A stretch of 47,513 nt of DNA from Alcaligenaceae bacterium (GTDB lineage: Bacteria; Pseudomonadota; Gammaproteobacteria; Burkholderiales; Burkholderiaceae_B), in the NCBI GenBank assembly GCA_029267315.1, contig JAJUJD010000006.1, positions 1 through 47,513 on the forward strand. The letters run 5' to 3'. The translations under genes and the position numbers were made by a program. The notes beneath the pieces are model-generated. The model worked only from the letters and a program-made list of their open reading frames with translations. It was not told where the DNA came from and searched no databases. Positions 30,337-39,335 of this stretch are shown here, in pieces; position 1 is the first letter of the stretch; every line of letters begins with the position of its first letter.

Positions 30337-30427
30337 CCCTTGGCAGCAATTCTTCGTACCCTTGGCCAAGGCGAGAGACTGCCTTCTTGAGTGTAGTTGT
30401 GTAAAAAACCAAATTCCATAAAACTAC
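30337..30427. promoter_or_regulatory. shared control region between the LysR gene and the binding-protein operon
   Basis: The 165-base divergent gap holds CCTTGGCCAAGG (30360-30371), a perfect 12-bp palindrome. CCCTTGGC occurs at 30337-30344 and again at 30359-30366, 22 bases apart. GTAGTT (30393-30398) and AACTAC (30422-30427) form a further dyad. These are candidate LysR sites; which one is used cannot be told. Confidence 0.4.
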
Positions 30428-30457
30428 GTGCACATTGGTTGCCCATATTTGCACATC

Positions 30458-31375
30458 ATGGACTGGGACGGAATTCGCTATTTTCTGGAAGTCGCACGTA
30501 CGCAGCGGGTCAGCGCCGCTGCCAAACGCCTGGGCGTGCGCCACACGACGGTTTCACGCCGGATTCACTTTCTGGAACAGTCGCTGGGTACCGTTCTGTT
30601 CAATAAATCCAAGGCCTCCGGCTATACCTTGACTGAAGACGGCCAACGCTTCTTTGTACATGCAGAACGCATCGAAAGCGCCCTGCTCAGTGCGCAGGAA
30701 GAGGTCTCGGGACAGGCTGCTGCCCTTTCCGGTCATTTACGTGTCGGCGCCACAGAAGGCTTTGGAAGCTACGTGCTGGCTCCGCTGATGGTCGACTTCG
30801 AGCGCCGCTTTCCAAATATCACGCTGGACATCATGCCGGTGCCGCGCTTTATCAGCCTATCGAAGCGTGAAGCCGACATTGCCATCTCACTGGAGCAACC
30901 GCAGCGAGGCCCCTATCTGAGAACACTGTTGGGCGAGTACACCTTGCTGTTATACGGCAGTGTGGAGTATCTGGAGCGTCACCCACCCATACGGTCCGCA
31001 GAAGACCTGCTGCAGCACCGATTTATCGGGTACGTGCAAGAGCTGCTGTTCAGCGACCACCTGCGCTATCTGGAAGATATTGTGCCAGCGGCTCAGGTGG
31101 GCCTGCGCAGCACCAGCGTCATCGCGCAATATCACGCGGCGCTACAGGGGAATGCCCTGGCCATCCTGCCCGCCTTCATGGCCGGGCAGGACAAACGGCT
31201 CACTACGGTATTGCCGGATGATATCCGCGTGACGCGACATTTCTGGATGTACTGCCATGAAGATCTGCGGCAATCCAGGCGGGTGATGGCCCTGTGGGAT
31301 TTCCTGAAGAAATCAGCAGAACTGAACCGGCCGCTATTGCTGGGCGCCAGTGACAGGCTGCAGTACTTGCCTTGA
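30458..31375 (+). CDS. LysR family transcriptional regulator
   Basis: The ATG at 30458 gives 305 residues, beginning MDWDGIRYFLEVARTQRVSA; an in-frame GTG ten codons upstream adds unrelated residues. The helix-turn-helix is VSAAAKRLGVRHTTVSRRIH (residues 18-37), next FLEQSLGTVLFNKSKASGYT. The effector domain starts LRVGATEGFGSYVLAPLMVD and includes ADIAISLEQPQRGPYL. The gene is divergent from the binding-protein/mmsA pair, so it is the likely regulator of those genes. It converges with lptF after 133 bases, a gap that holds only a small hairpin (31483-31498). Confidence 0.92.
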   Translation: MDWDGIRYFLEVARTQRVSAAAKRLGVRHTTVSRRIHFLEQSLGTVLFNKSKASGYTLTEDGQRFFVHAERIESALLSAQEEVSGQAAALSGHLRVGATEGFGSYVLAPLMVDFERRFPNITLDIMPVPRFISLSKREADIAISLEQPQRGPYLRTLLGEYTLLLYGSVEYLERHPPIRSAEDLLQHRFIGYVQELLFSDHLRYLEDIVPAAQVGLRSTSVIAQYHAALQGNALAILPAFMAGQDKRLTTVLPDDIRVTRHFWMYCHEDLRQSRRVMALWDFLKKSAELNRPLLLGASDRLQYLP

Positions 31376-31508
31376 TATCGCACGCTTCCGATAGCGACCC
31401 GGCGGTTCAACGTTCAGCAGTGCAACGGTTCGATGGTCCAGCTTTTCAGCGGTGTTGCAGAGTAATCAGTGAAACCTTGCGGTGGGTGTAGTCACCCATA
31501 CTGGTGTA

Positions 31509-32630
31509 TCAGTGCTTCAGCGCTCGAACACGGCGCTTGCGTGGTGCCCTCACCTGCAGCTTGCGCCACATCATGAAAGCCATCAACCCCGCGAATAGCC
31601 CGTGCACTAGCCACACGCCGACATAAAAATCGAGCTTGCCGCTGCCTATCCAGCCCCGCGACAGATTGATAAGATTCATGTAGAGCAAGCCAACCAGGCC
31701 AGCGATAAGAATATCGCCCGAGCGACCCAGCCTTGGATTGACTGCACCCAGCGGAATGGCCAGTAAGGCCAAATTCAGGGCCGCAAGCGGCATGGCGAGC
31801 CGCCACATGATTTGCGACCGAGCGTTGTCCGTGTTGTCTGAAACCAGTGATAGTGTGGGACGTGCCTTGATGCTTTGTTCTGCTTTGGCCCGAACGGCTT
31901 CCGGCGATGTCGCTTCAGCATCGCTCTCCAGGCGCACCCCGTAGCGTTCGAACTCAACCAAGCGGAAAATGGACTTGCCGGGCTGGAGATCATAGCGATG
32001 ACCATCAACCAGCACCAGGAAGCGGTCACCATTGGGCTGTTCCTCGATACTGGCGCTCTCGGCCGTGATCAGGCTATGCCATTCCTTGTCGATAATCCGC
32101 GCAATGATGTTCCCCAACTCTTCGTCCGGACTGCGCGCTTCCTCGGTGAAGAAGACACGCTCACCGCCAGAGGTCTCGATGAACTGCCCCGCGGCGACCT
32201 TGGATAAATCGGAGCGCTGTTCATAACGTTGTCGGTATTCACTGATCTGCCGATACGCCCACGGCGAGGCCAGGAGGGTCAGCACGGCAATGATGACGGA
32301 TACCGGGATGGCCACGCGCAACACCGGCGCGACCCAATCGCGCAGAGACAGGCCGCTGGCGAACCACACTACCATTTCAGATTCCCGGAAATTCCGAGTG
32401 ACGGTGGTAAGCACCGCAATGAACAGAGAGACGGCCAGGATGACGGGCAGCGCAGTGATACTGGAAAAGGTTGCCAGGCCGATCACCACGTCTGCGCCAA
32501 TTGCTCCGGCGGCCGCTTCACCGAGCAGGCGCACGAGCAACACGCTAAGCCATACCACCAGCAAAGTGGACACCACCACGCCTGCATGGCTCAAGATCTC
32601 GGAGACGACGGAACGCTTAAATAGAGACAT
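31509..32630 (-). CDS. lptF: LPS export ABC transporter permease LptF
   Basis: LptF is one of the two permeases (with LptG) of the LptB2FG complex that extracts lipopolysaccharide from the inner membrane toward LptC. The ATG at 32630 gives 373 residues starting MSLFKRSVVSEILSHAGVVV; an earlier in-frame start at 32663 adds 11 unlike residues. Three N-terminal helices (20-125) are followed by a periplasmic domain (about 140-270) and three C-terminal helices. LALLAIPLGAVNPRLGRSGD and GLLYMNLINLSRGWIGSGKL are typical of LptF. It is divergent from pepA, a common arrangement. lptG is not adjacent: the next gene downstream is the converging LysR gene. Confidence 0.92.
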   Translation of the reverse strand: MSLFKRSVVSEILSHAGVVVSTLLVVWLSVLLVRLLGEAAAGAIGADVVIGLATFSSITALPVILAVSLFIAVLTTVTRNFRESEMVVWFASGLSLRDWVAPVLRVAIPVSVIIAVLTLLASPWAYRQISEYRQRYEQRSDLSKVAAGQFIETSGGERVFFTEEARSPDEELGNIIARIIDKEWHSLITAESASIEEQPNGDRFLVLVDGHRYDLQPGKSIFRLVEFERYGVRLESDAEATSPEAVRAKAEQSIKARPTLSLVSDNTDNARSQIMWRLAMPLAALNLALLAIPLGAVNPRLGRSGDILIAGLVGLLYMNLINLSRGWIGSGKLDFYVGVWLVHGLFAGLMAFMMWRKLQVRAPRKRRVRALKH

Positions 32631-32685
32631 ATCTGAATTTGCGAGATAATCGTCGGCATCCAAAGATCATCACGGGGAAATCTGA

Positions 32686-34179
32686 ATGGAATTTAGCACA
32701 CAGACTACGGCCGGCCTTCAGCAAATTCGTTCCGCCGCATTAGGCGTGGGAGTTTTCGCCGATGGCGTTCTCACGGCACCGGCCGAAGTCATAGACCGTG
32801 CCAGCGAGGGCGCCATCAGCGCATTGCTGAAGTCGGAATTCAAGGGCAAGGCAAACACGCATGTCGTCTTGCGCAACCTGCCTGGCGTCAAGGCCGAACG
32901 CGTCATTGTAATCGGCTTGGGCAAGCAAGAAGCCTATCGTGCTACGGCCCATGCCGCCGCGGAGCAACTCTTCGCCTCGGTGTGCGCCAGCCTGAATGTC
33001 ACCGATGGCGTTTCCACGCTGGCCAGCGTGGAATGCGAAGGCACCACCTTACGTGCGCGCGCCCGCGCCATGGCAGCGGCCGGTCAGCGCAGCAGCTACC
33101 GCTACGAAGCCACCCGCACGCGTGACCTGGAACCCGCCCCCCGCTTGAAAAAGCTTGCGTTGTGGACGACTCGTGCCAAGGCCGCCGAAGCCACCGCCGG
33201 CCTCAAGGAAGGCACGGCGATCGGCAATGGCATGAATTTGGCCAGGCTGTTGGGTGACATGCCACCCAACCTTTGCACACCGACCTACCTGGGTGAAACT
33301 GCCAAGAAGCTGGGTAAGGACTTCAAGACCCTCAAGGTAGATGTGCTGGACCGCAAGAAAATCGAGGCCGAGAAGATGGGTGCCTTCCTGTCGGTGGCCC
33401 GCGGTTCGGACGAACCACCCGTCTTCATTGTGATCCGCCACGTACCGAAGAATGGCAAAGCCAAGGGCAAGGCACCGCTTGTTCTCGTGGGCAAGGGCCT
33501 GACCTTTGACTCGGGCGGCATTTCGATCAAGCCCGCGGCCAATATGGACGAAATGAAGTACGACATGTGTGGCGCCGCCAGCGTACTGGGCACCATGCGC
33601 GCCGTAGCCGAACTGGAGCTTGACCGCGAAGTGATCGGCCTGATCGCCTCTTGCGAAAACATGCCTAGCGGGCGCGCCAACAAGCCCGGCGATGTCGTGA
33701 CCAGCATGTCGGGTCAGACTATCGAAATCCTCAATACCGATGCCGAGGGCCGACTGGTACTGTGCGACGCCCTCACCTACGCAGAACGCTTCAAGCCTGA
33801 AGCCGTAATCGATATCGCGACCCTTACAGGTGCTTGCGTGGTCGCCCTGGGCCACATCAATACCGGTTTGTTCAGTACAGACGACACCTTGGCGCAAGAC
33901 CTGCTCGCAGCCGGCCGCGAAACCGGTGATACGGCCTGGAGGATGCCGCTGGACGACGCCTACCAAGAACAGCTGCGCTCGAACTTCGCCGACATGGCCA
34001 ATATTGGCGGCATGCCCGCGGGTTCAGTCACTGCCGCCTGCTTCCTGTCGCGCTATACCAAGGCGTACGCGTGGGCACACTTGGACATCGCCGGAACCGC
34101 CTGGAAGAGCGGCAAGGATAAAGGCGCCACCGGTCGCCCCGTGCCCCTGCTCACGCAGTTCCTGCTGTCCCGCGCGTGA
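32686..34179 (+). CDS. pepA: leucyl aminopeptidase (M17)
   Basis: PepA is a hexameric dimetal aminopeptidase of the cytoplasm; in some bacteria it also binds DNA. The 497-residue product has an N-terminal macro-like domain and the catalytic domain from about 180. The metal-binding lysine and aspartate lie in [17 protein letters not shown], and [18 protein letters not shown] is the M17 signature with Asp and Glu ligands. [18 protein letters not shown] and [20 protein letters not shown] are also conserved. The ATG lies 55 bases from the divergent lptF start. It overlaps holC by one base (TGATG). Confidence 0.97.
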   Translation: MEFSTQTTAGLQQIRSAALGVGVFADGVLTAPAEVIDRASEGAISALLKSEFKGKANTHVVLRNLPGVKAERVIVIGLGKQEAYRATAHAAAEQLFASVCASLNVTDGVSTLASVECEGTTLRARARAMAAAGQRSSYRYEATRTRDLEPAPRLKKLALWTTRAKAAEATAGLKEGTAIGNGMNLARLLGDMPPNLCTPTYLGETAKKLGKDFKTLKVDVLDRKKIEAEKMGAFLSVARGSDEPPVFIVIRHVPKNGKAKGKAPLVLVGKGLTFDSGGISIKPAANMDEMKYDMCGAASVLGTMRAVAELELDREVIGLIASCENMPSGRANKPGDVVTSMSGQTIEILNTDAEGRLVLCDALTYAERFKPEAVIDIATLTGACVVALGHINTGLFSTDDTLAQDLLAAGRETGDTAWRMPLDDAYQEQLRSNFADMANIGGMPAGSVTAACFLSRYTKAYAWAHLDIAGTAWKSGKDKGATGRPVPLLTQFLLSRA

Positions 34180-34613
34180 TGCCTACCCGGGTCGATTTTG
34201 CCTTCGGCGCCGCCGACCGCCTGCTGAAAGCGTGTGAAGTCACGCAGAAGCAGGTGGAGGCCGGCCGCCGGCTAGTGGTCTTCACGCGTAATGCCGGGCG
34301 TCTGCGGAAATTCGATCGCCTGCTCTGGCAGTTTGAGGCCACGGCCTTCGTTCCGCACGTCATGTCTGACGACCCGCTGGCAAATCGCACCCCGGTACTG
34401 CTGGAAGGCCGGGCGCCCTCTTCCGAACTGGCTCGTGAAGGCGCCTGGTTGCTGAATCTCGATACGGACTGCCCGCCCGGAGGGGAGCACTTCGAGCGCA
34501 TTCTGGAAATCGTTTCTGATCATCCTGAAGATAAAGCAGCGGCGCGACAGCGCTGGCGCACCTATCAGGAAATTGGTTTTGAGTTGCGGGCCCATGATAT
34601 TTCGGGCCGGTGA
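34179..34613 (+). CDS. holC: DNA polymerase III subunit chi
   Basis: Chi links the clamp loader to single-strand binding protein in the replisome. The ATG at 34179 overlaps the last base of the pepA stop codon; 144 residues result. The fold starts VDFAFGAADRLLKACEVTQK, then RRLVVFTRNAGRLRKFDRLL and the conserved LWQFEATAFVPHVMSD. The later AWLLNLDTDCPPGGEHFERI matches the family, and the C-terminus has ARQRWRTYQEIGFELRAHD. The pepA-holC pair is common in proteobacteria and is followed by a 104-base gap before the YccA gene. Confidence 0.94.
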   Translation: MPTRVDFAFGAADRLLKACEVTQKQVEAGRRLVVFTRNAGRLRKFDRLLWQFEATAFVPHVMSDDPLANRTPVLLEGRAPSSELAREGAWLLNLDTDCPPGGEHFERILEIVSDHPEDKAAARQRWRTYQEIGFELRAHDISGR

Positions 34614-34717
34614 AAACAGGCCGGGCTCACTTCCTGCTTGATATTTCAGCTTTCTGTAAGTTAAGCTCACGCCATCGTGTGCACTTAGCGCATCCTATTC
34701 CAACAGAGGTTTGAATC

Positions 34718-35422
34718 ATGAACGACTTCCGCCAACCACTGTCCAGCACCACCTATGGCGGCGAGCTTAGTCAAGCCGCACGCAACAAGGTATTGCGTAA
34801 CACTTACTGGCTGCTTGCCGTTTCGCTGGTTCCCACAGTCCTGGGCGCCATGGTCGGCCTGTCGACCGGCTTCAACCAGATCATGGGTGCAAGCCCAGGT
34901 ATTACAGCTATTTTGTTCCTGGTCGGCGCCTTCGGCCTGATGTTCGCCATCGAACGCAATAAGAACAGTTCGCTCGGCGTAGCGCTATTGCTGGCATTTA
35001 CCTTCTTCATGGGTATGATGCTTTCGCGCCTGCTCGGGTTCGTTCTGGGCATGGGCAATGGTGCGCAGCTGATCATGCTCGCCTTCGGGGGCACAGCCGC
35101 CGTATTTGGAACGATGGCAACCGTTGCCAGCACCACCAAGCGCGACTTCTCGGGCATGCAGAAGTTCCTGTTCATTGGCGTGGTGATCTTGATTGTCGCC
35201 TCGTTGGCCAACATCTTCCTGCAGCTGCCCGCCCTGATGCTGACCGTCTCGGTGATGGCCATTGGCATTTTCTCCGCTTTGCTGCTGGTCGACTTGCAAC
35301 GGATCATCAATGGCGGCGAAACCAACTACATTTCAGCAACGCTCGCTGTCTACCTGGATCTCTACAACATCTTCAGCAACCTGCTGATGCTGCTGGGTAT
35401 CTTCGGCGGAGACCGCGAATAA
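34718..35422 (+). CDS. Bax inhibitor-1 / YccA family membrane protein
   Basis: This 234-residue inner-membrane protein has seven hydrophobic segments, as in BI-1 family proteins; E. coli YccA modulates the membrane protease FtsH and other members leak calcium. Characteristic features are the polar N-terminus (1-25) with TYGGELSQAARNKVLRNTYW, then GMMLSRLLGFVLGMGNGAQ, FGTMATVASTTKRDFSGMQK and the C-terminal LLVDLQRIINGGETNYISAT with AVYLDLYNIFSNLLMLLGIF. The conserved aspartates needed in BI-1 pH sensing lie near these last segments. A ribosome binding site (AGAGG) precedes the ATG. A terminator ends it at 35477-35505. Confidence 0.94.
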   Translation: MNDFRQPLSSTTYGGELSQAARNKVLRNTYWLLAVSLVPTVLGAMVGLSTGFNQIMGASPGITAILFLVGAFGLMFAIERNKNSSLGVALLLAFTFFMGMMLSRLLGFVLGMGNGAQLIMLAFGGTAAVFGTMATVASTTKRDFSGMQKFLFIGVVILIVASLANIFLQLPALMLTVSVMAIGIFSALLLVDLQRIINGGETNYISATLAVYLDLYNIFSNLLMLLGIFGGDRE

Positions 35423-35467
35423 GCCGAATCAGCTTCATGCAGGCTTCGCGAACGGCCTGAGTCGAAT

Positions 35468-36388
35468 TTAATCAGACGCCCGCAACTTACGTTTGCGGGC
35501 GTTTTCTTTGCTCTCTCGCCGCCATGCCAAAGCACCTTCTAGGGCCATGAGGCAGACTGCAAGCCAAATGGGCAGATAAGTTCCCAGCGCGTCAGCCGTG
35601 ACCGGTTCGCCCAGCAGTAGAAAGGCGACCCAGAAAAGCAGTACAGGTTCCACATAGCTCAGAATACCGAACAGCCCCAAGGGCAGTCGGCGGCTGGCGG
35701 CCAGGTAAAGAACCAGTGCAGTGGAGCTGATGGCACCCAAAGTCGGCACCATTAGCCATAAGGCCGGGCGTCCCACGAACTGGGAAAGGACGCTGGTTTC
35801 TTGCTGAACAAGCACCCACAGCGCAATAGGCAACAGAAGCAGCATGTCAAACCACAAACCCGCCAGCGCATTCATACCAAGTCGACGCCGCAGCATGAAG
35901 TACGGCGGATAGCCGAACATCACCAGGGCGGTTGCCCACGAAAAGGTGCTGACACGAAGGAGCTCATGTACCACCCCCAGAGCGGCCAGGCATACAGCCG
36001 CTTTCTGAAAGCGACTCAGTCGTTCTGCATAGAACAGGCGTCCGGCCACCACCATCACCAGCGGCAGCAGAAAATACCCCATGGCTACGTCCAGGCCATA
36101 GCCATGCAGGGGGGCCCACATGAAAAGCAGTAGCTGGACACCGATTAACGCTCCGCTGACCAGCAGTGCCACCCACAGTTTCCATTCCTTTCTGAGGCGC
36201 CGGTGAATGTCGCGCACTGCCTCCCATCGGCGGGAACGGGAGATGAGCAGCGCCAATACAGGCAACGCCAGAACGACTCGCCATGCAAAGATGCTTGCTC
36301 CGGAGAGCGGTTCGAGCAAGGTTGCGTAGTAGTAAAGGGCGGCGAACAGAAAAGAGGACAGTACGGAAAGGATGACCCCTTGCTTCAA
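35468..36388 (-). CDS. rarD: RarD-type EamA family transporter
   Basis: RarD is a ten-helix drug/metabolite-superfamily permease whose substrate is not settled. The start is TTG at 36388: AGGAG stands about 6 bases upstream, the codon overlaps the PIN-protein stop as TTGA, and the sequence MKQGVILSVLSSFLFAALYY is the normal RarD N-terminus. The family strings SGASIFAWRVVLALPVLALL, YFLLPLVMVVAGRLFYAERL and FGYPPYFMLRRRLGMNALAG are present in the 306 residues. It is the last gene of the long leftward run starting at fabF. Its final codons form the terminator of the opposite gene. Confidence 0.92.
   Translation of the reverse strand: MKQGVILSVLSSFLFAALYYYATLLEPLSGASIFAWRVVLALPVLALLISRSRRWEAVRDIHRRLRKEWKLWVALLVSGALIGVQLLLFMWAPLHGYGLDVAMGYFLLPLVMVVAGRLFYAERLSRFQKAAVCLAALGVVHELLRVSTFSWATALVMFGYPPYFMLRRRLGMNALAGLWFDMLLLLPIALWVLVQQETSVLSQFVGRPALWLMVPTLGAISSTALVLYLAASRRLPLGLFGILSYVEPVLLFWVAFLLLGEPVTADALGTYLPIWLAVCLMALEGALAWRRESKENARKRKLRASD
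35477..35505 (+). terminator. rho-independent terminator of the YccA gene, inside the rarD 3' end
   Basis: CGCCCGCAA (35477-35485) pairs with TTGCGGGCG (35493-35501) over a 7-base loop, followed by TTTT. It ends rightward transcription and at the same time encodes the last residues of the leftward rarD gene. Confidence 0.9.
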
Positions 36389-37119
36389 GCCACGCTCCTA
36401 TAAACGCGATTGAGACGGAACAGGCGTTCTCGTTTGAGTATGCTTTCCAGGCTCTCGGGAGCCTGGCCGGGCGGCGCCGCAAGAACTGGGATGCGCGGCA
36501 CCAATGCCTGCATCTGCGGGCGAAATGCGTGGTGAAAGCGCACCAAAAGTTCGTCGGGCTCGAACAGTGTCAGGCCATACCCGCGCAGCTCCGTCCGGTT
36601 GAAATCCTTGATGTTTCTGGTGACGATGGCCGCTGTATTGCCGGGATGCCGCCCCTTCGCGCTGCGCCCGGCTGCAATGACATGCCAGTCCTTTGGGTCG
36701 CTACGCAGCAAACCACTTTCGAATCGGCTGACGTCGCCCTGGTCCGCCTGAGGGAATGCTTCCTGCAAGGCTGTCCATTGCGCCGTCACGTTCTCCGTGG
36801 GGACATCCCAAATTCGGGCAGCATTGCGACACCATTCCTTGCCGATACGCTCGCTCCAGGCCGGGATGAAGCAGCCCTGCGCAGCAAGCCGGAGCAAGAC
36901 GCGGCGCAGCACATTAGAAAGCAATACGCAGGTGTCGAGCACCAAAATACCTGGGACAGAGGTGACTCCAGACCCTTGAGCCGGAAGCGCGACGTGCGGG
37001 GACGAACCCCCGGGAGCAGCAGAACTGGGCACGGGTGCCATGTTCTGGCACCAGGTGCCGGCATGTGCCTGGTCGAAGATGAAGGCGATATCCGCCTGAG
37101 TATGCAGAAGACTGCTCAT
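36385..37119 (-). CDS. PIN-domain protein of unknown role, coupled to recO
   Basis: PIN domains are metal-dependent ribonucleases or nuclease-like folds. In this 244-residue protein the core runs about 57-190: GILVLDTCVLLSNVLRRVLL with Asp62, the helix WSERIGKEWCRNAARIW with Glu90 and Glu95, DPKDWHVIAAGR with Asp144, and AIVTRNIKDFNRTELRGYGL with Asn169 and Asp172, so the acidic site looks complete. About 55 unlike residues precede the core and about 50 follow. The ATG overlaps the recO stop (ATGA), but no ribosome binding site is seen; a later start at Met27 (37041) is possible. No antitoxin-like gene is adjacent, so a VapC toxin role is not supported. Confidence 0.8.
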   Translation of the reverse strand: MSSLLHTQADIAFIFDQAHAGTWCQNMAPVPSSAAPGGSSPHVALPAQGSGVTSVPGILVLDTCVLLSNVLRRVLLRLAAQGCFIPAWSERIGKEWCRNAARIWDVPTENVTAQWTALQEAFPQADQGDVSRFESGLLRSDPKDWHVIAAGRSAKGRHPGNTAAIVTRNIKDFNRTELRGYGLTLFEPDELLVRFHHAFRPQMQALVPRIPVLAAPPGQAPESLESILKRERLFRLNRVYRSVA

Positions 37120-37703
37120 GAGTAACGCTGCAGATCCAGCATGACCTGACGGGTTCGCAGGGGCCGGCCCAGCAGCTCATCCAGACGCGCCCGCAGTATG
37201 CTGCGCATACGTTTTTCCTCGGCAGGGTCGTCAAACTGCGGCGGCTCACCTTCAAAGCCGTAGCCGGTTTCCTCCAGCAGCGTCCATTCAAAGCGACGCA
37301 AGGCACTGGCGGCGCTACCCCCCTTCGCCAGCGCCTTCAGCGCCTCGTCGTAGGCATCGTAAAGGCCTGGATGTGGGTCTTCGCGCGGCAGCAGGCGAAT
37401 CAGTAGCTCGTTCATATACCAAGCCGACATCAGGGCTCGGCCGACGAGCGGGCGTATGCCTGTCAGTTCGGCTTTGCTCAATGTCTTGACTTCACCTGCA
37501 CCGGACCATGACACCTTCAGGGGTTGAAACGCAGCCAGAATCGGACGCAAGGCCGAATACGGACGCTTTGCCCCCTTGGCGACCATGGCCACATTGCCGT
37601 GTTCACGGGAGAAAATCTGAACTATGAGGGAAGTTTCCCGCCATGCGGAAGCATGCAGCATATAAGCGCCGACGTCGCGTACGCGGTGGCCGCGGCTACT
37701 CAT
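37116..37703 (-). CDS. recO: DNA repair protein RecO (short form)
   Basis: RecO works with RecF and RecR to load RecA on gapped DNA. The ATG at 37703 gives 195 residues beginning [20 protein letters not shown]. The OB fold carries WRETSLIVQIFSREHGNVAM and VAKGAKRPYSALRPILAAFQ, then LMSAWYMNELLIRLLPREDP and ALRRFEWTLLEETGYGFEGE. The C-terminus GRPLRTRQVMLDLQRYS is the usual RecO end. It is about 45 residues shorter than E. coli RecO, and the missing part is the stretch between ETGYGFE and the last helix. It overlaps era by 8 bases upstream and the PIN gene by 4 downstream. Confidence 0.9.
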   Translation of the reverse strand: MSSRGHRVRDVGAYMLHASAWRETSLIVQIFSREHGNVAMVAKGAKRPYSALRPILAAFQPLKVSWSGAGEVKTLSKAELTGIRPLVGRALMSAWYMNELLIRLLPREDPHPGLYDAYDEALKALAKGGSAASALRRFEWTLLEETGYGFEGEPPQFDDPAEEKRMRSILRARLDELLGRPLRTRQVMLDLQRYS

Positions 37704-38580
37704 ACCCCAGATCGCGAAGGGCACTCTCGCGTTCAGACCACCCTTTGCGCACCTTGATGTAGACATCCAGGAACACGGGCTTGTCGAGCAGCTTGACGAT
37801 GTCCTGACGCGCTTCAGTGGCGATACGCTTCATGTGGTTGCCCCCCGCGCCCAGCAGGATGGGCCGGTGCGTTTCCCGTTCGACCACCACGCATGCGGCA
37901 ATACGGGCGCCGGTTTCATTTTCTTCCCATTGCTCAATGACCACAGTACAGCCGTACGGCAGCTCGTCACCGACGAGCCGGAAGATTTTCTCGCGAATGA
38001 GTTCGGCGACGATGAACCGCATTGGGCGGTCAGTCAGCGCGTCAGCCTCGAACATGGGCTCACCCTCGGGAAGCCTGTCTGAAATTTCCCTAAGCAGCTG
38101 GTCCAGCTGCAGTTCCTTCACAGCACTGACAGGAACCACCGCAACGTAGGGGAATTCCTTGAGAAGCTTTTCAGTAAACGGAAACAGTTCGTTCTTATGC
38201 TTGAGCATGTCAACCTTGCTCAAGACAAGAATGGTTTTATCGCGCGGCAGCAAAGGCAATAGCTGAGTGTCCCCAGGCGTCCACTTGCCGGCTTCCACCA
38301 CGTGCACCACCACATCGACTTCCGAAAGCGCCTGGGTGACGACACGGTTCATCATGCGGTTCATTGCGCCGCCGTGGCGCGTTTGAAATCCGGGTGTGTC
38401 AACAAAGACAAACTGCTCGTTCTCGCGAGTTAGGACGCCATTGATACGGTGACGGGTAGTCTGCGCCTTGCGCGACACGATGGAAAGCTTGGCACCGATC
38501 AGGGCATTGGCCAAAGTGGACTTGCCCACATTGGGCCGTCCCACAATGGCGACGAATCCACAGCGAAAAGGTGTACTCAT
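37696..38580 (-). CDS. era: GTPase Era
   Basis: Era binds the 3' end of 16S rRNA and helps assemble the small ribosomal subunit. In the 294-residue product G1 is GRPNVGKST (14-22), G2 lies in [14 protein letters not shown]3 is DTPG (61-64), and G4 reads LVLSKVDML with Ser121 in place of the usual Asn of NKxD. The C-terminal KH domain has [20 protein letters not shown] followed by a helix [12 protein letters not shown] and the end [18 protein letters not shown]. It overlaps rnc by ATGA upstream, and recO starts before its stop codon. Confidence 0.96.
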   Translation of the reverse strand: MSTPFRCGFVAIVGRPNVGKSTLANALIGAKLSIVSRKAQTTRHRINGVLTRENEQFVFVDTPGFQTRHGGAMNRMMNRVVTQALSEVDVVVHVVEAGKWTPGDTQLLPLLPRDKTILVLSKVDMLKHKNELFPFTEKLLKEFPYVAVVPVSAVKELQLDQLLREISDRLPEGEPMFEADALTDRPMRFIVAELIREKIFRLVGDELPYGCTVVIEQWEENETGARIAACVVVERETHRPILLGAGGNHMKRIATEARQDIVKLLDKPVFLDVYIKVRKGWSERESALRDLGYE

Positions 38581-39335
38581 TTATGATCCTGATTCAAAGC
38601 CACGGGCAAACGCAACTGGCTGCCACGCTTGCGCCGCCGTGTACCGCCCCCAGACCCTTCGATCGCGTCGAGCCGCTCCAGCGCCAGTTGGGCTGCCGAT
38701 TGCTCGGCTGCGCGTCGACTGGAGCCGGCTGCCTGCACACGGATGTCGAGGCGGGGCACATCGCATGCCACCTCGAATAGTTGATTATGTGCCGCACCGT
38801 GCGTGGCCACAACCGTATAAAGGGGAAGGTCCAGGCGCATTGCCTGGAGCCGTTCCTGAAGAAGTGTTTTGGCGTCCTTGCCCTGGCTGATGGGATCGAC
38901 CTCGCTCAGCAGGGTTTCGTACTGAGAAGCTATGACGCGATGGGCTGCTTCGAAGCCCCCATCGATGTAAACGGCGCCGAACACCGCTTCCAAGGCATCG
39001 GACAGAATGGAAGGCCTGCGAAAGCCGCCACTCTTCATTTCGCCTTCGCCCAATTTCAGATAATCGGAAAGCGCCAGCCGAGTCGCGATGTCCGCTAGCG
39101 TGGCCTGCCTCACCAGGCTGGCGCGCATGCGAGAGAGATTGCCTTCGTCCAGACGGGGGAACTGATCAAACAACAGAGACGCCACGACGAAATTCAGTAC
39201 CGAATCCCCAAGGAATTCCAGCCGTTCGTTATGCGTGGCGCCATGACTGCGATGCGTGAGCGCCTGCGCGAGCAGGTTGCGGTTGGTGAAGTGGTAGTCG
39301 AGTACCGACTCCAGCCGTGAAAGCCGCGCGACCAT
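38577..39335 (-). CDS. rnc: ribonuclease III
   Basis: RNase III cuts double-stranded RNA in rRNA processing and mRNA control. The ATG at 39335 gives 252 residues starting [20 protein letters not shown]; the frame runs 31 codons further upstream but that part belongs to lepB. The catalytic signature [20 protein letters not shown] holds the metal-binding Glu and Asp, and [20 protein letters not shown] the second pair. The double-stranded-RNA-binding domain spans about 158-225 ([38 protein letters not shown]). A basic tail rich in Gly and Arg follows. It overlaps lepB by one base and era by four. Confidence 0.96.
   Translation of the reverse strand: MVARLSRLESVLDYHFTNRNLLAQALTHRSHGATHNERLEFLGDSVLNFVVASLLFDQFPRLDEGNLSRMRASLVRQATLADIATRLALSDYLKLGEGEMKSGGFRRPSILSDALEAVFGAVYIDGGFEAAHRVIASQYETLLSEVDPISQGKDAKTLLQERLQAMRLDLPLYTVVATHGAAHNQLFEVACDVPRLDIRVQAAGSSRRAAEQSAAQLALERLDAIEGSGGGTRRRKRGSQLRLPVALNQDHK

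Noticed and set aside
31376-31508. A small gene or lptG remnant between the LysR gene and lptF
   Set aside because: No frame with family features; only the small TGGGTG/CACCCA hairpin (31483-31498) is visible.
36385-37119. PIN protein as half of a toxin-antitoxin module
   Set aside because: No small antitoxin gene lies on either side; the neighbours are recO and rarD, both overlapping.
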